Shown here one piece after another: positions 43,958 to 53,917 of a DNA stretch of 64,000 nt; within the stretch, counting starts at the first letter, position 1, and each line of letters starts with the position of its first letter. The DNA comes from Bog-473 sp963744225. GTDB taxonomy: Bacteria > Actinomycetota > Acidimicrobiia > Acidimicrobiales > RAAP-2. The translations under genes and the position numbers were made by a program. Under the pieces are notes generated by a model that saw nothing but the letters and a program-made list of their open reading frames with translations, made no database searches and was not told the DNA's origin. The DNA is taken from NCBI GenBank assembly GCA_963744225.1, contig CAVUSV010000004.1:186001-250000 (forward strand), in the 5' to 3' direction.

Positions 43958-45430
43958 ATGGCCGACACCACCACGCGCGACGAGCATCAGCTCCTCATCG
44001 GGGGCAAGTGGGTCGACGCGTCCGACGGGACCTACGAGATCGTGAACCCGGCCACTGAGGCGGCGGTCGGGGTAGCCCCGAACGCCAGCGCGGCCGACGC
44101 CATCGCGGCGGCCGCGGCCGCCCAAGAGGCCCAACCGGGTTGGGCGGCCTGGTCCCCAGAAGAACGCGGCGCGCTCATGCGGGAGGCCGCCGCGGCCATC
44201 CGGGCCAAATCGTCAGAGCTCCTGCCCCTCGTGATTGCCGAGACGGGGGCGACGGCGACGGTCGGCTCGCGCATGCAGGTCCCGGTGGCCGCAGACCGCT
44301 TCGAGCGCTACGCCCGGGATCCGCGTCCGGTGCTCCAGACACCCCTCCTGCCCCAGCCCGCCCAGGCGACGCCGCTGGCTCCCGGCGGGATCATCGGCGG
44401 CATGGTCAACCGCCAGCCGCTGGGCGTGGTCGCCTGTATCACCTCGTACAACTTCCCGATGGTGAACATGGCGGGCAAAGTGGCTCCCGCACTGGCGGCC
44501 GGGAACACCGTGGTCGTGAAGCCTGCGCCCCAGGACCCGCTCGCCATCGTGGAACTCGTTCGCATCCTCAACGACGTCGGATTCCCACCCGGGGTCGTGA
44601 ACCTCGTCAACGGTAACGGTCCGGCCTCCTCCGCCGCGCTGGTGGATGCCGACGAGGTGGACTGCGTCAGCTTCACAGGGTCGACCCAGGTGGGCGTCAC
44701 CATCGCTGAAAAGGCGGCGCGCACCATGAAGCGCACGCTGCTCGAGCTTGGCGGGAAGGGTGCCTGCGTCGTGTTCGACGATGCCGACGTGAAGGGCGCC
44801 GTCGGATGCCTCGGTTCGACCTGGTCCTTCCACTCGGGACAGATCTGCACCGCACCGACGCGGGCCGTGGTGCATCGAAGCCTGTTCGACCAGGTGCGCG
44901 ACGGCCTCGTGCAGATGGCGGGGTTTCTCAAGGTCGGCGACCCGACCGATACGGCGACCATCGTCGGGCCCGTGATCTCGGCGGCCCAGCGAGGGCGGAT
45001 CGAGGCGCACATCGCGACGGCCAAGGAGGACGGTGCGGAGATCGTGATCGGCGGTGAGCGGCCGGCCGACCTGCCGAGCGGCTACTACGTCGCGCCCACC
45101 CTCATCACCGGCGACAATTCCATGCGCGTGGCGCGCGAGGAGATCTTCGGTCCGGTCATCACCATGATCCCCTTCGACGACGAGGAGGAGGGCATCGCCA
45201 TCGCGAACGACTCGGACTTCGGGCTCTACGACTACGTGTTCTCGAAGGACGGCGCGCGGGCTCTGCGCGTGGCCAAGCGCCTGCAGGCCGGGCATGTCGG
45301 CATCAACACGGCCCAGCGCAACCACGATGCGCCCTTCGGCGGCTTCAAGATGTCGGGCGTCGGGCGGGACGGGGGCGACTACGGCTTGTTGGCCTACACC
45401 GAGCCCCAGGCCATCATCTGGAGCTCGTAG
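43958..45430 (+). CDS. NAD(P)-dependent aldehyde dehydrogenase
   Basis: A 490-residue ALDH: GVVACITSYNFPMVNMAGK cofactor pocket, VSFTGSTQVG, catalytic Glu in LLELGGKGA, nucleophilic Cys in HSGQICTAPTR and EEIFGPVITMIPF. It oxidises aldehydes to acids. It could process aldehydes made by the mycofactocin-linked alcohol dehydrogenases (an inference from co-occurrence in the window). Start ATG follows GGGAGCAG. Confidence 0.93.
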   Translation: MADTTTRDEHQLLIGGKWVDASDGTYEIVNPATEAAVGVAPNASAADAIAAAAAAQEAQPGWAAWSPEERGALMREAAAAIRAKSSELLPLVIAETGATATVGSRMQVPVAADRFERYARDPRPVLQTPLLPQPAQATPLAPGGIIGGMVNRQPLGVVACITSYNFPMVNMAGKVAPALAAGNTVVVKPAPQDPLAIVELVRILNDVGFPPGVVNLVNGNGPASSAALVDADEVDCVSFTGSTQVGVTIAEKAARTMKRTLLELGGKGACVVFDDADVKGAVGCLGSTWSFHSGQICTAPTRAVVHRSLFDQVRDGLVQMAGFLKVGDPTDTATIVGPVISAAQRGRIEAHIATAKEDGAEIVIGGERPADLPSGYYVAPTLITGDNSMRVAREEIFGPVITMIPFDDEEEGIAIANDSDFGLYDYVFSKDGARALRVAKRLQAGHVGINTAQRNHDAPFGGFKMSGVGRDGGDYGLLAYTEPQAIIWSS

Positions 45431-45457
45431 GGCTGGTTCCCCGAGCCTCGTCCGCGT

Positions 45458-46230
45458 TCAGGACGCCGTCTCGGTCCGGTGCCAGCCGCCGGCCGCCAGG
45501 TTGCCGCCGTCGACGTGCAGCGTCACACCGGTGACGAAGCGGGCCAGGTCGCTGGCCAAGAAGAGGATGGCTCCCGCACCGTCGCGCGCCGTGCCCCAGT
45601 GACCGAGCGGCGGCGCCGGCGGGGAGTGGTAGGTGCGGGCGCGGCCTGCCCCGGTGCCCCGGTCGCCGAGTGAGCTCGTGCCTTCCGTTTCGAGCACGTC
45701 GGGCGCCATGGCGTTGACCCGGATGCCACGCGGCGCCAACTCGAGCGCCAGCGACTGGGTCAGGTTGGCCTGGGCCGCCTTCATGGCGGCATAGACGGCG
45801 AAGCCGGGGCGCGGCGCGGTGTGCCTCGATCGAGGTGACGTTCACGATGGAGCCGCCCTCGGGGATGAGCGGGACGACCTCGCGCACGAGGTGGGTCACC
45901 TGCGTGAAATTCTCCGCAATGAGGGCGGCCTCTCCCTTCGCCGAGACATCGACCAGGGGGGCGGCGAAGGTACCGCCGGCGTTGTTGACCACGACATCGA
46001 TGCGCCCGAACCGCTCCGCCGCTGCGGCAACGAAGGCGCTCACGGCGGACGAGTCGCGGCACGTCGAGCGTGTGGCGGAAGGGACCGTCGCCCTCCCCGA
46101 AGCCCGGCGCCCGGTCACACAGCGCCAGGGTCGCGCCCTGCTCCGCAAAGAGCGCTGCGGTGGCGGCGCCGATGCCCGCGGCCGCTCCGGTGATAAGCAC
46201 CACTTTGCCCTCGAGCCCGAGCACGCTCAC
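45458..46230 (-). CDS. SDR-family oxidoreductase (two frameshifts)
   Basis: About 256 residues over three frames. They are VLITGAAAGIGAATAALFAEQ; then SSAVSAFVAAAAERFGRIDV, VVNNAGGTFAAPL and EGGSIVNVTSIEAHRAAP; then YAAMKAAQANLTQSLALELA and VTGVTLHVDGGNLAAGG. One extra base near 46060 (GTGCCGCGAC) and one near 45806 (CCCCGG) on the coding strand explain both breaks. The Tyr-x3-Lys pair survives in YAAMK. The GTG start overlaps the LLM stop by four bases, so the two are one operon. Confidence 0.82.
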
Positions 46231-47072
46231 GCGGGGGAGCCGATGAACCGCTTTGCGAACACCGTCATCGCGTCGAGCACCTCGGCCGAGCGACGCCACG
46301 GAGTCACGATGAGCCGGTCCACGCCGGCGGCAGCCCAGGCCGCCGCGTCGTCCTCGGTGGCGCACTCGCCGCCGACCGTGATCTCGAAGGGCTCGTCCAA
46401 GCGGTCGGCCTCGGCGCGGTGGGCCCGGATGGTCGCCACTGCGGCGGGGGCCGACTCGGGGGTGCTGCCCATGCCGATCCAGCCGTCGCCAAGCCGGCCG
46501 GCGCGTCGGAGCGCCGCGGGGGACTCGCCGCCGATCAGGATGGGAATGGGACGCTGCACCGGCTTGGGTTCGAAGGCGACCTCGGCAAAGGCAAAGTTCG
46601 GTCCGTCGTGCGCGATCGTCTCCTCCGTCCACAGCCGCCGGCACACGACGATGGCCTCATCGAGCCTGGCTCCCCGGGTCGCGGGGTCGATGCCCAGCGC
46701 CTCCCACTCGGACCGCAGCCAGCCGGCACCGGCGCCGATGACAGCCCGGCCGCCGGAAACCCAGTCCAGCGTCGCGAACGCCCGGGCCGTGATGAAGGGA
46801 TGGCGCAGGCCGAGGAGGTAGACGTAGGTGCCGAGACGCAGCGACGTCGTGTGGGCTGCGACGAAGGACAAGAGCGCGGCCGGGTCGAAGAGTTGGGTCG
46901 TCGGGGGTATGGGAGGGTGCTCGGCCCCGGCATGAGGTGAGCCGGCCATGGCGAGCGGCAGCACGAGATGCTCGGGCAGCCAGGCCGACTCAAAGCCGAG
47001 CTGGTCAGCCGCCTCGGCAGCCTCGACCCAGAGCCGCGGATGCATGCGTCCGAATGTGACGGCGAACTTCAC
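46227..47072 (-). CDS. LLM-class (luciferase-like, F420-type) oxidoreductase
   Basis: A 281-residue TIM barrel with VKFAVTFGRMHPRLWVEAAE, FESAWLPEHLVLPL, SLRLGTYVYLLGLRHPF and SGGRAVIGAGAGWLRSEWEA. Matches the TIGR03619-like F420 group in layout. It overlaps the SDR start and probably acts in the same pathway. GTG start chosen for position; a longer reading adds an unrelated leader. Confidence 0.88.
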   Translation of the reverse strand: MKFAVTFGRMHPRLWVEAAEAADQLGFESAWLPEHLVLPLAMAGSPHAGAEHPPIPPTTQLFDPAALLSFVAAHTTSLRLGTYVYLLGLRHPFITARAFATLDWVSGGRAVIGAGAGWLRSEWEALGIDPATRGARLDEAIVVCRRLWTEETIAHDGPNFAFAEVAFEPKPVQRPIPILIGGESPAALRRAGRLGDGWIGMGSTPESAPAAVATIRAHRAEADRLDEPFEITVGGECATEDDAAAWAAAGVDRLIVTPWRRSAEVLDAMTVFAKRFIGSPA

Positions 47073-47132
47073 GCAGATCCCCCGGACACGGCGGCCAAGG
47101 TATCCCACCGTTGCCACGCCGGCTGAGTTCTG

Positions 47133-47654
47133 TCAGCCCATGGACTTGGCGCCGTCGATCGACTCCCGGATGATGTCGGCATGGCCGGCATGCTGGGCGG
47201 TCTCGGCGATGATGTGCAGCAGCGCGCGCCGCGCCGACCACGACGCCCCCTGCTCGAACCACGGGGCGTCCGGGAGTGGATGGGCCACATCGAGCGACGG
47301 CAGCGACATGACCAACTCGTCGGTGGAACGGGTCACGGCGTCATAGCGCTCGATCAATTCGGGCACCGTCTCGTGGTCGGCCATCTCGAAGGTGGCGGCA
47401 TGGGCGGCGAAGCTCGCCGCATCAGCCCGACCGATCGCCGAGGTGCCCTGCGTGATGAAGTTGGTCCAGTTCTGCTCGACCCTGGTCACGTGTTTGATCA
47501 GGCCCCCGAGACACAGCGCACTGACCGTTGGACGCAGGCGGGCCTGCGCCTCGGAGACCCCATCGACCGTCTGTTTCAAGAGCCCACGACGCTCCGCCAG
47601 GGCGCTGACGAGGTCCGAGCGCTCGTCGCCGTCGGATGCCTGCGTCTCAGCCAT
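47133..47654 (-). CDS. DinB-family protein (DUF664 type)
   Basis: A 173-residue four-helix bundle. Conserved histidines for the metal site appear in GGLIKHVTRVEQNW, RALLHIIAETAQHAGHADII. Several DinB/MST homologues use bacillithiol or mycothiol as cofactor. It ends with RESIDGAKSM. The ATG is close to the divergent PLP-enzyme start, about 80 bp away. Confidence 0.85.
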   Translation of the reverse strand: MAETQASDGDERSDLVSALAERRGLLKQTVDGVSEAQARLRPTVSALCLGGLIKHVTRVEQNWTNFITQGTSAIGRADAASFAAHAATFEMADHETVPELIERYDAVTRSTDELVMSLPSLDVAHPLPDAPWFEQGASWSARRALLHIIAETAQHAGHADIIRESIDGAKSMG

Positions 47655-47735
47655 GGTCTTCACCGTAGGCGGCGGGTGCGCGTCGCGGCGAGCCGGGCCT
47701 CGGCCCGACGTCGCCCCGTGGAGTAAGAACGTGAC

Positions 47736-49011
47736 GTGGAGGCCTTCCCGCATACGCCGATGCCCGTCGAGGGCCTGCCTCGCGACGAGGTCATGCAGCG
47801 GCTGATCGCCATGAAGCAGCACGACCAGGACTGGCGGGGCGGTCGCGTCTTCAGCTTGGTGTACTCGGCCGGCGACGATGTGCATGAGTTGCTCTCGGAC
47901 GCGCTGGCGCTCTTCAGCGCCGAGAACGGCCTCAACGTCTTGGCCTTCCCGAGCATCGGCACGATGCAGCACGACATCGTGTGCAACACGGCCACGCTGC
48001 TCGGTGCGGACGACCCTGGAGCGGGCGGCGCGGTGGAGGGCTACCTCACCTCCGGCGGGACCGAGAGCCTGCTGCAAGCAGTGAAGACCGCCCACGACGT
48101 CGGACGCGAGCCGCGGGATTGCCCGACCCGTTGTCGTTGCCGCTGAGAGTGCGCACGCCGCCTTCACGAAGGCGGCGGACTACTTCGACGTCGACCTCGT
48201 CCGTGTGCCGGTCGAGTCCGACTTCCGTGTCAGCGCAGACACACTTGCGGAGGCCTGTTCCGACGACACGATCATGGTGGTGGGCTCGGCGCCGACCTAT
48301 CCGCACGGGGTGATCGACCCCATAGTCGACATCGCATCGCTGGCCCGGGATCGGGGCATTCTGTGCCACGTCGACGCGTGCATGGGAGGGTTCCTCCTCC
48401 CCTTCCTGGCGGAACTGGGCCGGCTGGACGAGCCGTTCGACTTCCGTATCCCTGGCGTGACCTCCATGTCCGCCGACGTGCACAAGTACGGCTATGCGTC
48501 CAAGGGGGTGTCGGTGATCTTGTACCGGACGCACGAGTTGGCCCGCAAACAACTCTTCGTGACCTCGGACTGGCTTGGCGGCTTCTACGCCTCGACCGCC
48601 ATGGCGGGGACGCGGCCGGCCGGACCCGTCGCGGCCGCCTGGGCGGCCTTGATGCACATCGGGCGCCGCGGCTACCTCGAGCTGACCAGCACCGCGCACG
48701 ACGCAGCACGCCAACTGCGCGCCGGCATCGAGTCGATCGACGCCCTCGAGGTGCGCGGCGACCCACCGGCCACGGTGATGGCGTTCGGTGCTCGCGACCC
48801 CGACGCCCTCGACATCTTCGCCGTCGGCGAGCGGTTGCACGCCGACGGTTGGTATCTAGACCGGCAGAACCGGCCCGATTCTCTCCACGCCACGGTGCAC
48901 GCCGGCAGCGCGGCCACGGTGCCCCTGCTCGTGGGTGACCTTCGACGTGCGGTGGCCTCCGTCGGCTCAACCCGCGCCCAAGGGCGCGACACGACCTACG
49001 GGCAAACCTGA
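47736..49011 (+). CDS. PLP-dependent decarboxylase/lyase, group II (one frameshift)
   Basis: About 424 residues of the sphingosine-phosphate-lyase/glutamate-decarboxylase fold. N-terminal YLTSGGTESLLQAVKTA is in one frame. After an extra base near 48110-48116 it continues with ARPVVVAAESAHAAFTKAAD, the Asp region CHVDACMGGFLLPF and the Schiff-base lysine in SADVHKYGYASKG. It resembles sphingosine-1-phosphate lyase-like bacterial enzymes more than GadB. Substrate unknown. Confidence 0.82.
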
Positions 49012-49021
49012 GGGCGGGCGA

Positions 49022-49288
49022 TCAGCCCGGCTCCATGACGGTCTCATCGACGTAGCACCAGATCCAGTCCTCGCCGGGCTGGAAGGACTGCACGAGCGGA
49101 TGCCCCGACGCGTGAAAGTGCTTCGTCGCGTGCTTGTTGGGCGACGAGTCGCAGCAGTTGACCTCGCCGCAGGACAGACACAGGCGGAGATGCACCCATG
49201 TCGCACCCATGGCCATGCAGGCGCCACAGCCCTGCGGTGTCTGGGGTTCCACGTCGGCGATCATGTCCAGATGGGTGCATTCGGCCAT
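49022..49288 (-). CDS. UBP-type zinc-finger protein
   Basis: An 88-residue stand-alone zf-UBP domain: CTHLD, GCGACMAMG, HLRLCLSCGEVNCCDSS, KHATKHFHASGHPLVQSF and DWIWCYVDE, with cysteines and histidines in the order that binds three zinc ions. In bacteria such small proteins have no ubiquitin partner and their role is unknown. It lies just downstream of the mycofactocin SDR on the same strand. Confidence 0.9.
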   Translation of the reverse strand: MAECTHLDMIADVEPQTPQGCGACMAMGATWVHLRLCLSCGEVNCCDSSPNKHATKHFHASGHPLVQSFQPGEDWIWCYVDETVMEPG

Positions 49289-49303
49289 AGCAACCTCTTT
49301 CTC

Positions 49304-50086
49304 TTAGGACGTCATGCCGCCATCGACCGGGAGGGCGGCGCCGGTCACGGCACTCGAGTCCGGACCGCACAACCAGGCGATGAGGGCCGCCGGCTCGTCC
49401 GGCTCCAACAGGCGCTCCACCAGTTGCTGACGGGCGAACTCCTCGGCGGAGGACAGCCCGTAGACGGCGGCTGAGGCATCGAGCATGGAGCCCCGGGTGG
49501 ACCCTGGGCAGACCGCGTTGGCCGTGATGCCGGTGCCGGCCAGGTCCGCGGCCAATGACCGCATGAGCCCGATCACCGCATGCTTCGAGGCGCTGTACGC
49601 GCTGAGCCGGCGCAGCCCCAGAAGTCCCGCGGCCGACGCCACTGCCACCACCCGCCCCTGGCGCGGTGCCGGGGCATGGAGCAACGCCGGCACGGCCGCG
49701 GCGGCCAGGTGGCGTACGCCGTTGACGTTGACGTCGAAGAGCGCGTCCCATTGGGCATCCGCCGTCTCCCACAGTGGCGGACCGCCGCTGATGACACCGG
49801 CCACGGCGACGGCCGCCTGCAGCCCTCCGAAGTGGTGAACGGCCTCCTGGACGGCGCCCCGCATGTCGGAGGCGCTGCGGACGTCACCCACCACCGGGCG
49901 AACGGCGGCGCCATGCCTGCGGGCCACCTCCTCGAGATCCGACTTGGCGGCCAGGGGGTAGTCCAACGCCGGATCGTCGGCGCAGCGGTCGACCGCCACC
50001 ACCCGCCAGCCGGTGGCCACGAGCGCGTCCACCGTCGCCGCGCCAATGCCTCGCGCCGCGCCGGTGACGACGGCGACGGGGCTCAC
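49304..50086 (-). CDS. mycofactocin-coupled SDR oxidoreductase
   Basis: A 260-residue SDR with VTGAARGIGAATVDAL, AVAGVISGG and YSASKHAVIGLM. After beta strand 2 it has the extra block DYPLAAKSDLEEVARRHGA, the mark of mycofactocin-coupled SDRs whose NAD is bound non-exchangeably and re-oxidised by mycofactocin. The GTG overlaps the mftE stop by four bases, so it is part of the mftA-B-C-E operon. It would oxidise an alcohol to a carbonyl. Confidence 0.9.
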   Translation of the reverse strand: MSPVAVVTGAARGIGAATVDALVATGWRVVAVDRCADDPALDYPLAAKSDLEEVARRHGAAVRPVVGDVRSASDMRGAVQEAVHHFGGLQAAVAVAGVISGGPPLWETADAQWDALFDVNVNGVRHLAAAAVPALLHAPAPRQGRVVAVASAAGLLGLRRLSAYSASKHAVIGLMRSLAADLAGTGITANAVCPGSTRGSMLDASAAVYGLSSAEEFARQQLVERLLEPDEPAALIAWLCGPDSSAVTGAALPVDGGMTS

Positions 50087-50766
50087 CGGCCGGACCAATG
50101 CGAGGCCACGGCCGCAGCCAGGTCCGTCACCAGGGCGTGGAGAAGTTCGTCGCCCTCCTCGGCACTCGCACCCGCGGGATCACCCAGCACGCCGTTGGAC
50201 GATACCGGCCGTATCCCCTCGGCGCGCAGGCGCGGGAGCAGTGTGCCGAGGGGTGCGGCACACCCGGGCTCGGCCAGTTCGAGGCGCACGGCCGCGGGAT
50301 CGATGGCGAGCATCAGCGATGTCTCGGTCCGGCCCGCGTGGGCGTCCCCGCCGGCGGTCGTGGCGCGCCAGACCAGCACGTCATCGCCTTCGTCTGTGCA
50401 GCGGCAGGCCGCCGATACCAGCGCGTCCTCGTTGCCTCCGTGCGCGCTGACCAGCGCGACGCCGGCGAAGGAACCGCGCGCCGAGCGCACGAGCTCGACG
50501 AGGACCTCGGCGAGGACGTCATGGCCGAGCAACAGCGTGCCAGGGAACCCGGCGTGCTCCCCGCTGGCCCCGTACGCGAGTGCCGGCGCCAAGGCGACAT
50601 CCGCCCGGCGTGCCGTCAGCCCCGCCGCCACAGCGACGGCGATGCGGGTGTCGGTGTCGAGCGGGAGATGGGGGCCGTGCTGCTCGAGCGAGCCCATGGG
50701 CACAGCAAGGATGGTGCGCCCCCCGGTTGCCTCCACCTGGGGCCAGGTGGCGCTGCCGAGGTCCAC
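50083..50766 (-). CDS. mftE: MftE, creatininase-type mycofactocin peptidase
   Basis: A 227-residue creatininase-family metalloprotease with SLEQHGPHLPLDTDT and SAHGGNEDALV metal motifs. MftE cuts the modified precursor to release the C-terminal Val-Tyr-derived unit. GTG start, five bases after the mftC stop region. Its stop overlaps the SDR start. No frameshift. Confidence 0.92.
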   Translation of the reverse strand: MDLGSATWPQVEATGGRTILAVPMGSLEQHGPHLPLDTDTRIAVAVAAGLTARRADVALAPALAYGASGEHAGFPGTLLLGHDVLAEVLVELVRSARGSFAGVALVSAHGGNEDALVSAACRCTDEGDDVLVWRATTAGGDAHAGRTETSLMLAIDPAAVRLELAEPGCAAPLGTLLPRLRAEGIRPVSSNGVLGDPAGASAEEGDELLHALVTDLAAAVASHWSGR

Positions 50767-50770
50767 GACC

Positions 50771-51931
50771 TCAGGTGCGGGCCGGTGAGCGGAAGCGCAC
50801 GGGCGTGGGCACGGGCACCGGCGTCCCGTCCGGGCGGATCTTCGAGTGGCCCAGGACCGACCGCGGCCGGTCGTCCCGCGCCGCCAGCGCGGCCTCGCCG
50901 TGTCCGAGCACACACTCGGGGTCCGGTCCGTCGAGGGGGAGGCCGGTGAAGAACTTGGCCGCCATGCAGCCGCCGCGACACGAGTCGAACGAGCCGCAGG
51001 ACGCGCACGCCCCGGCGCTCTGGGGCTCGCGCAGCGAGGTGAACAGCGCGGACTCGCGCCAGACGGCCGGGAAGCCGCCGGGACCGCGGACATTGCCGGC
51101 GAGGAACTGGCGGTCGATGACGAAGGGACAGGCGTAGACATCACCGACCGGGTCGATGAGGCAGACGACCCGCCCTGCCCCGCAGAGGTTGAGGCCGTCG
51201 AGCGGTTCCCCCAAGGCGGAGAGGTGGAAGAAGGAGTCACCGGTCAGCACGCCGGGGCGCTCGAGGAGCCAGTGGTACAGCGTGTGCTGCTGCGCCGCGG
51301 TGGGGTGGAGCGCGTCCCAGGTGTCAACGGCGCGACCCGAGGGGCGGAGGCGCGTCAGGCGCAACTGCGCGCCGTAGGCGTCGGCGATGCCGGCCAGCGC
51401 GTCGAGCTCCTCCATGTTCTGGCGCGTGACGACGACGCTGACCTTAAAGGGTCCGAAGCCGGCCGCAGCGAGATTGTCCATGGCGCGGCGGGCGGCGCGG
51501 AAGGAGCCCTCACCGCGCACGGCGTCGTTGGTGGCGGAGGTCGCGCCATCGATGCTGATCTGCACGTCGAGGTAGTCGAGGGCCGCGAGCTGGCGGGCCC
51601 GCTCCGGTGTCAGCCTGGTGCCGTTGGTCGAGAACTTCACCCCGACCCGGCGCTCCACCGCGTACGAGACGAGGTCGAAGAAGTCGGGGCGCAGCATGGG
51701 CTCGCCCCCGCCGATGTTGACGTAGAAAACCTTCATGTCCACCAGGTCGTCGACGATGCCGCGGGCCTCTGCGGGCGAGAGCTCGCCGGGGTCGCGGCGG
51801 CCCGATGAGCTCAGGCAGTGCACGCACGCCAGGTTGCAGGCATACGTCAACTCCCAGGTGAGGCAGATCGGCGCGTCAAGGCCCAGCGTGAACTGGTCCT
51901 TCAGCGGCAGCGGTGCCGTGTCAGCGGGCAT
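50771..51931 (-). CDS. mftC: MftC, radical SAM mycofactocin maturase
   Basis: A 386-residue radical SAM-SPASM enzyme. The SAM cluster motif is CNLACVHC near residue 32, followed by GGGEP. The SPASM region carries cysteines in LCGAGRVVCLIDPVGDVYAC, CASCGSFDSCRGGC and PECVLG. It decarboxylates and cross-links the terminal Tyr and Val of MftA. The start overlaps the mftB end by 11 bases. Confidence 0.96.
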   Translation of the reverse strand: MPADTAPLPLKDQFTLGLDAPICLTWELTYACNLACVHCLSSSGRRDPGELSPAEARGIVDDLVDMKVFYVNIGGGEPMLRPDFFDLVSYAVERRVGVKFSTNGTRLTPERARQLAALDYLDVQISIDGATSATNDAVRGEGSFRAARRAMDNLAAAGFGPFKVSVVVTRQNMEELDALAGIADAYGAQLRLTRLRPSGRAVDTWDALHPTAAQQHTLYHWLLERPGVLTGDSFFHLSALGEPLDGLNLCGAGRVVCLIDPVGDVYACPFVIDRQFLAGNVRGPGGFPAVWRESALFTSLREPQSAGACASCGSFDSCRGGCMAAKFFTGLPLDGPDPECVLGHGEAALAARDDRPRSVLGHSKIRPDGTPVPVPTPVRFRSPART

Positions 51932-52226
51932 CGATCACCTCCGAGGCGGCCAGGCGCGCCAGGGCGCGCCGATACGAGGGACGCTGATCATCGGGGACGA
52001 GGGCGGCAATGGCCTGGCCAGCGCTCGGGTACCGCTCCAGCGAGGACACCAGCTCGACCAGCAGGCGCGAATTGAGGAACACGAGTCGCCGGTTGCCGTA
52101 GTGGTAGGCGAGCGCGCCGAACGACTCGTCGCGCAGCGCAACTCGAGGATTGAGCCGCCACGGTTTCTCGTCTGCGAATGCCGTCCCCAGGGGGGGCGAC
52201 TCAGTGACGGTCAATAGACGCCGCAC
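51921..52226 (-). CDS. mftB: MftB, PqqD-like peptide chaperone
   Basis: An approximately 101-residue RRE-domain protein that holds MftA for MftC: RLNPRVALRDESFGALAYHYG, LVFLNSRLLVELVSSLERY and YRRALARLAASEVIDA. The listed GTG start lies inside mftA and would overlap its last codons by 16 bases. Other starts, such as a TTG at 52214 or a GTG-containing region at 52208, would shorten the protein by four to six residues, so the exact start is uncertain. Confidence 0.92.
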   Translation of the reverse strand: MRRLLTVTESPPLGTAFADEKPWRLNPRVALRDESFGALAYHYGNRRLVFLNSRLLVELVSSLERYPSAGQAIAALVPDDQRPSYRRALARLAASEVIDAR

Positions 52227-52321
52227 ATCCCGTCGATGGAGACCTCTTCCACCAGGAGCTCGTCGAGGTCCTCCTCGGACAGCTCCTCGACCTTTGGGTC
52301 GTCTTGGTCCTCAGCCAGCAT
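52211..52321 (-). CDS. mftA: MftA, mycofactocin precursor peptide
   Basis: A 36-residue acidic peptide. The leader EELSEEDLDELLVEEVS precedes the invariant core IDGMCGVY, whose last Val-Tyr pair becomes the redox cofactor. It starts at ATG with GAGGAGG eight bases upstream. It is first in the mftA-B-C-E-SDR operon and 62 bp from the divergent mftF. Too short for routine gene finders but unmistakable. Confidence 0.97.
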   Translation of the reverse strand: MLAEDQDDPKVEELSEEDLDELLVEEVSIDGMCGVY

Positions 52322-52383
52322 CCCGACCTCCTCTGGGCAAAGGGCAAGCCTATCGCCGCCCCCCTGACTGCCAAGATTGCGCG

Positions 52384-53917
52384 GTGCCCCCTGCCAACAC
52401 CCCTGGGACGCCGTCCCCGCTGCGGCTGGCTCCGCCCCGGGCATCGACGCCGCTGCCCGGATCGTTTGTCGTGGCGGAGGACGGGTCGACGCAGGACTAC
52501 GACGGCGGGACGGTGCTCCTGGGAGGCAGTCCCCTCCGCCTGTTCCGGATTTCGTCCCGGGCCCGAGCGCTCGTCGCCCGCTGGAACCTGGGCACCCCGG
52601 TCGGGCCGAGCAGGGGGGCGCAGATGCTGGCGCGCCGCCTGGTGTCAGCGGGAGCGTTCTTCCCACGCCCGGTCACCTCGACGTGCGGCCCGGAGGACGT
52701 GACGGTGGTCGTCCCGGTGCGCGACCGGCCGGCGCAGCTCGACCGGCTGCTCGACGCACTCGACGGCCTGGCGTGCGTCGTGGTCGACGATGCGTCCGCC
52801 GATGCCGCTGCGATTGGGGAGATCGCCGAACGCCACGGCGCCCGGTTCGTCCGTCTTGCGTCCAACGCGGGGCCGTCGGGAGCTCGCAACGCCGGGATGG
52901 AGCGAGTGGACAGCACCCTCGTCGCGTTCGTGGATTCCGACTGCGTGCCCGCGCCGGGATGGCTCGGCCCTCTCCTTGGTCATTTCGACGATCCCCTGGT
53001 CGCCGCCGTGGCACCCCGCATCGTGCCGGGGGAGGGCGGGCGGACGGGTGCGCTGTCGCGTTACGAGGCCATACGGTCGTCACTTGACCGGGGCCCACGG
53101 GAAGGGCTGGTCCGGCAGGGCAGCCCGATCCCGTTCGTGCCAAGCGCAGCGCTGCTGGTGCGCGCCGACGTGGCGACGGGCCCGGAGCTCTTCGACGTTG
53201 CGCTGCGGGGCGGCGAGGACGTGGACCTGGTGTGGCGGCTCAACAAGGCGGGCTGGGAGGTCCGCTACGTGCCGGCGAGCATCGTCGCGCACGAAGGACC
53301 CACGACGCTCGGGTCCTTCTTGGGGCGCCGGGCCTTCTACGGGACGACCGCCGGGCCTCTGGCCCGGCGCCATGGGGATGCGCTGGCCCCTGTCCACGTC
53401 TCTGGGTGGTCGCTGGCCGTCTGGACGCTTGCGCTGGATCGCCGCCCGGTGCTTGCGCTCGCAACGCTCGCGCTGTCGATCGCCATCCTGGCCAACCGTC
53501 TCACCGGTCTCGTCAGGGACCCGGTCCGGGTGGCCACCCGCATCGCGGGCGCCGGGACGGCGTGCTCCGCCCTGCCGTCGCTTGCCGGCCTGGCGCGGGC
53601 GTGGTCCCCGGCGCTCGTGCTGGGGCTCGCCTTCCGCCGCACCCGCAAGGCGTCTGCATTCGCCCTGGCACTCCCTGCCCTCGGTGACTGGGTCTCGAAC
53701 CGGGAGACGCTCGACCCGGTGCGCTTCTGCGCTCTCCACCTCGCCGGTGATCTCGCGTACGGCACCGGCGTCTGGGTCGGGCTGCGCGTGGGAGCGGACG
53801 GTCTCGCCCGTGATGCCCCGAGTCTCATGGCGGGCACGTGTGTGGTCGTCACGCTCGTTGCGCGCCGGGTTGGGGCCGCGGCCACCCGGGGCTCCGTCTG
53901 CTCAACCGTTCGTGTAG
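52384..53917 (+). CDS. mftF: MftF, mycofactocin glycosyltransferase (one frameshift)
   Basis: About 510 residues. An N-terminal helper domain (YDGGTVLLGGSPLRLFRI) precedes a GT2 glycosyltransferase: VTVVVPVRDRPAQLDRLLDA, VVDDASADAA, SGARNAGME, FVDSDCVPAPGWL and GGEDVDLVWRLNKAGWEV. Hydrophobic helices follow. Near 53785-53795 (GTGGGAGC) one G seems extra; the next frame gives ERTVSPVMPR, the usual MftF ending. It adds beta-1,4-glucose units to premycofactocin. Divergent from mftA, which is unusual. The 3' end overlaps the convergent GNAT gene by 16 bases. Confidence 0.9.
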
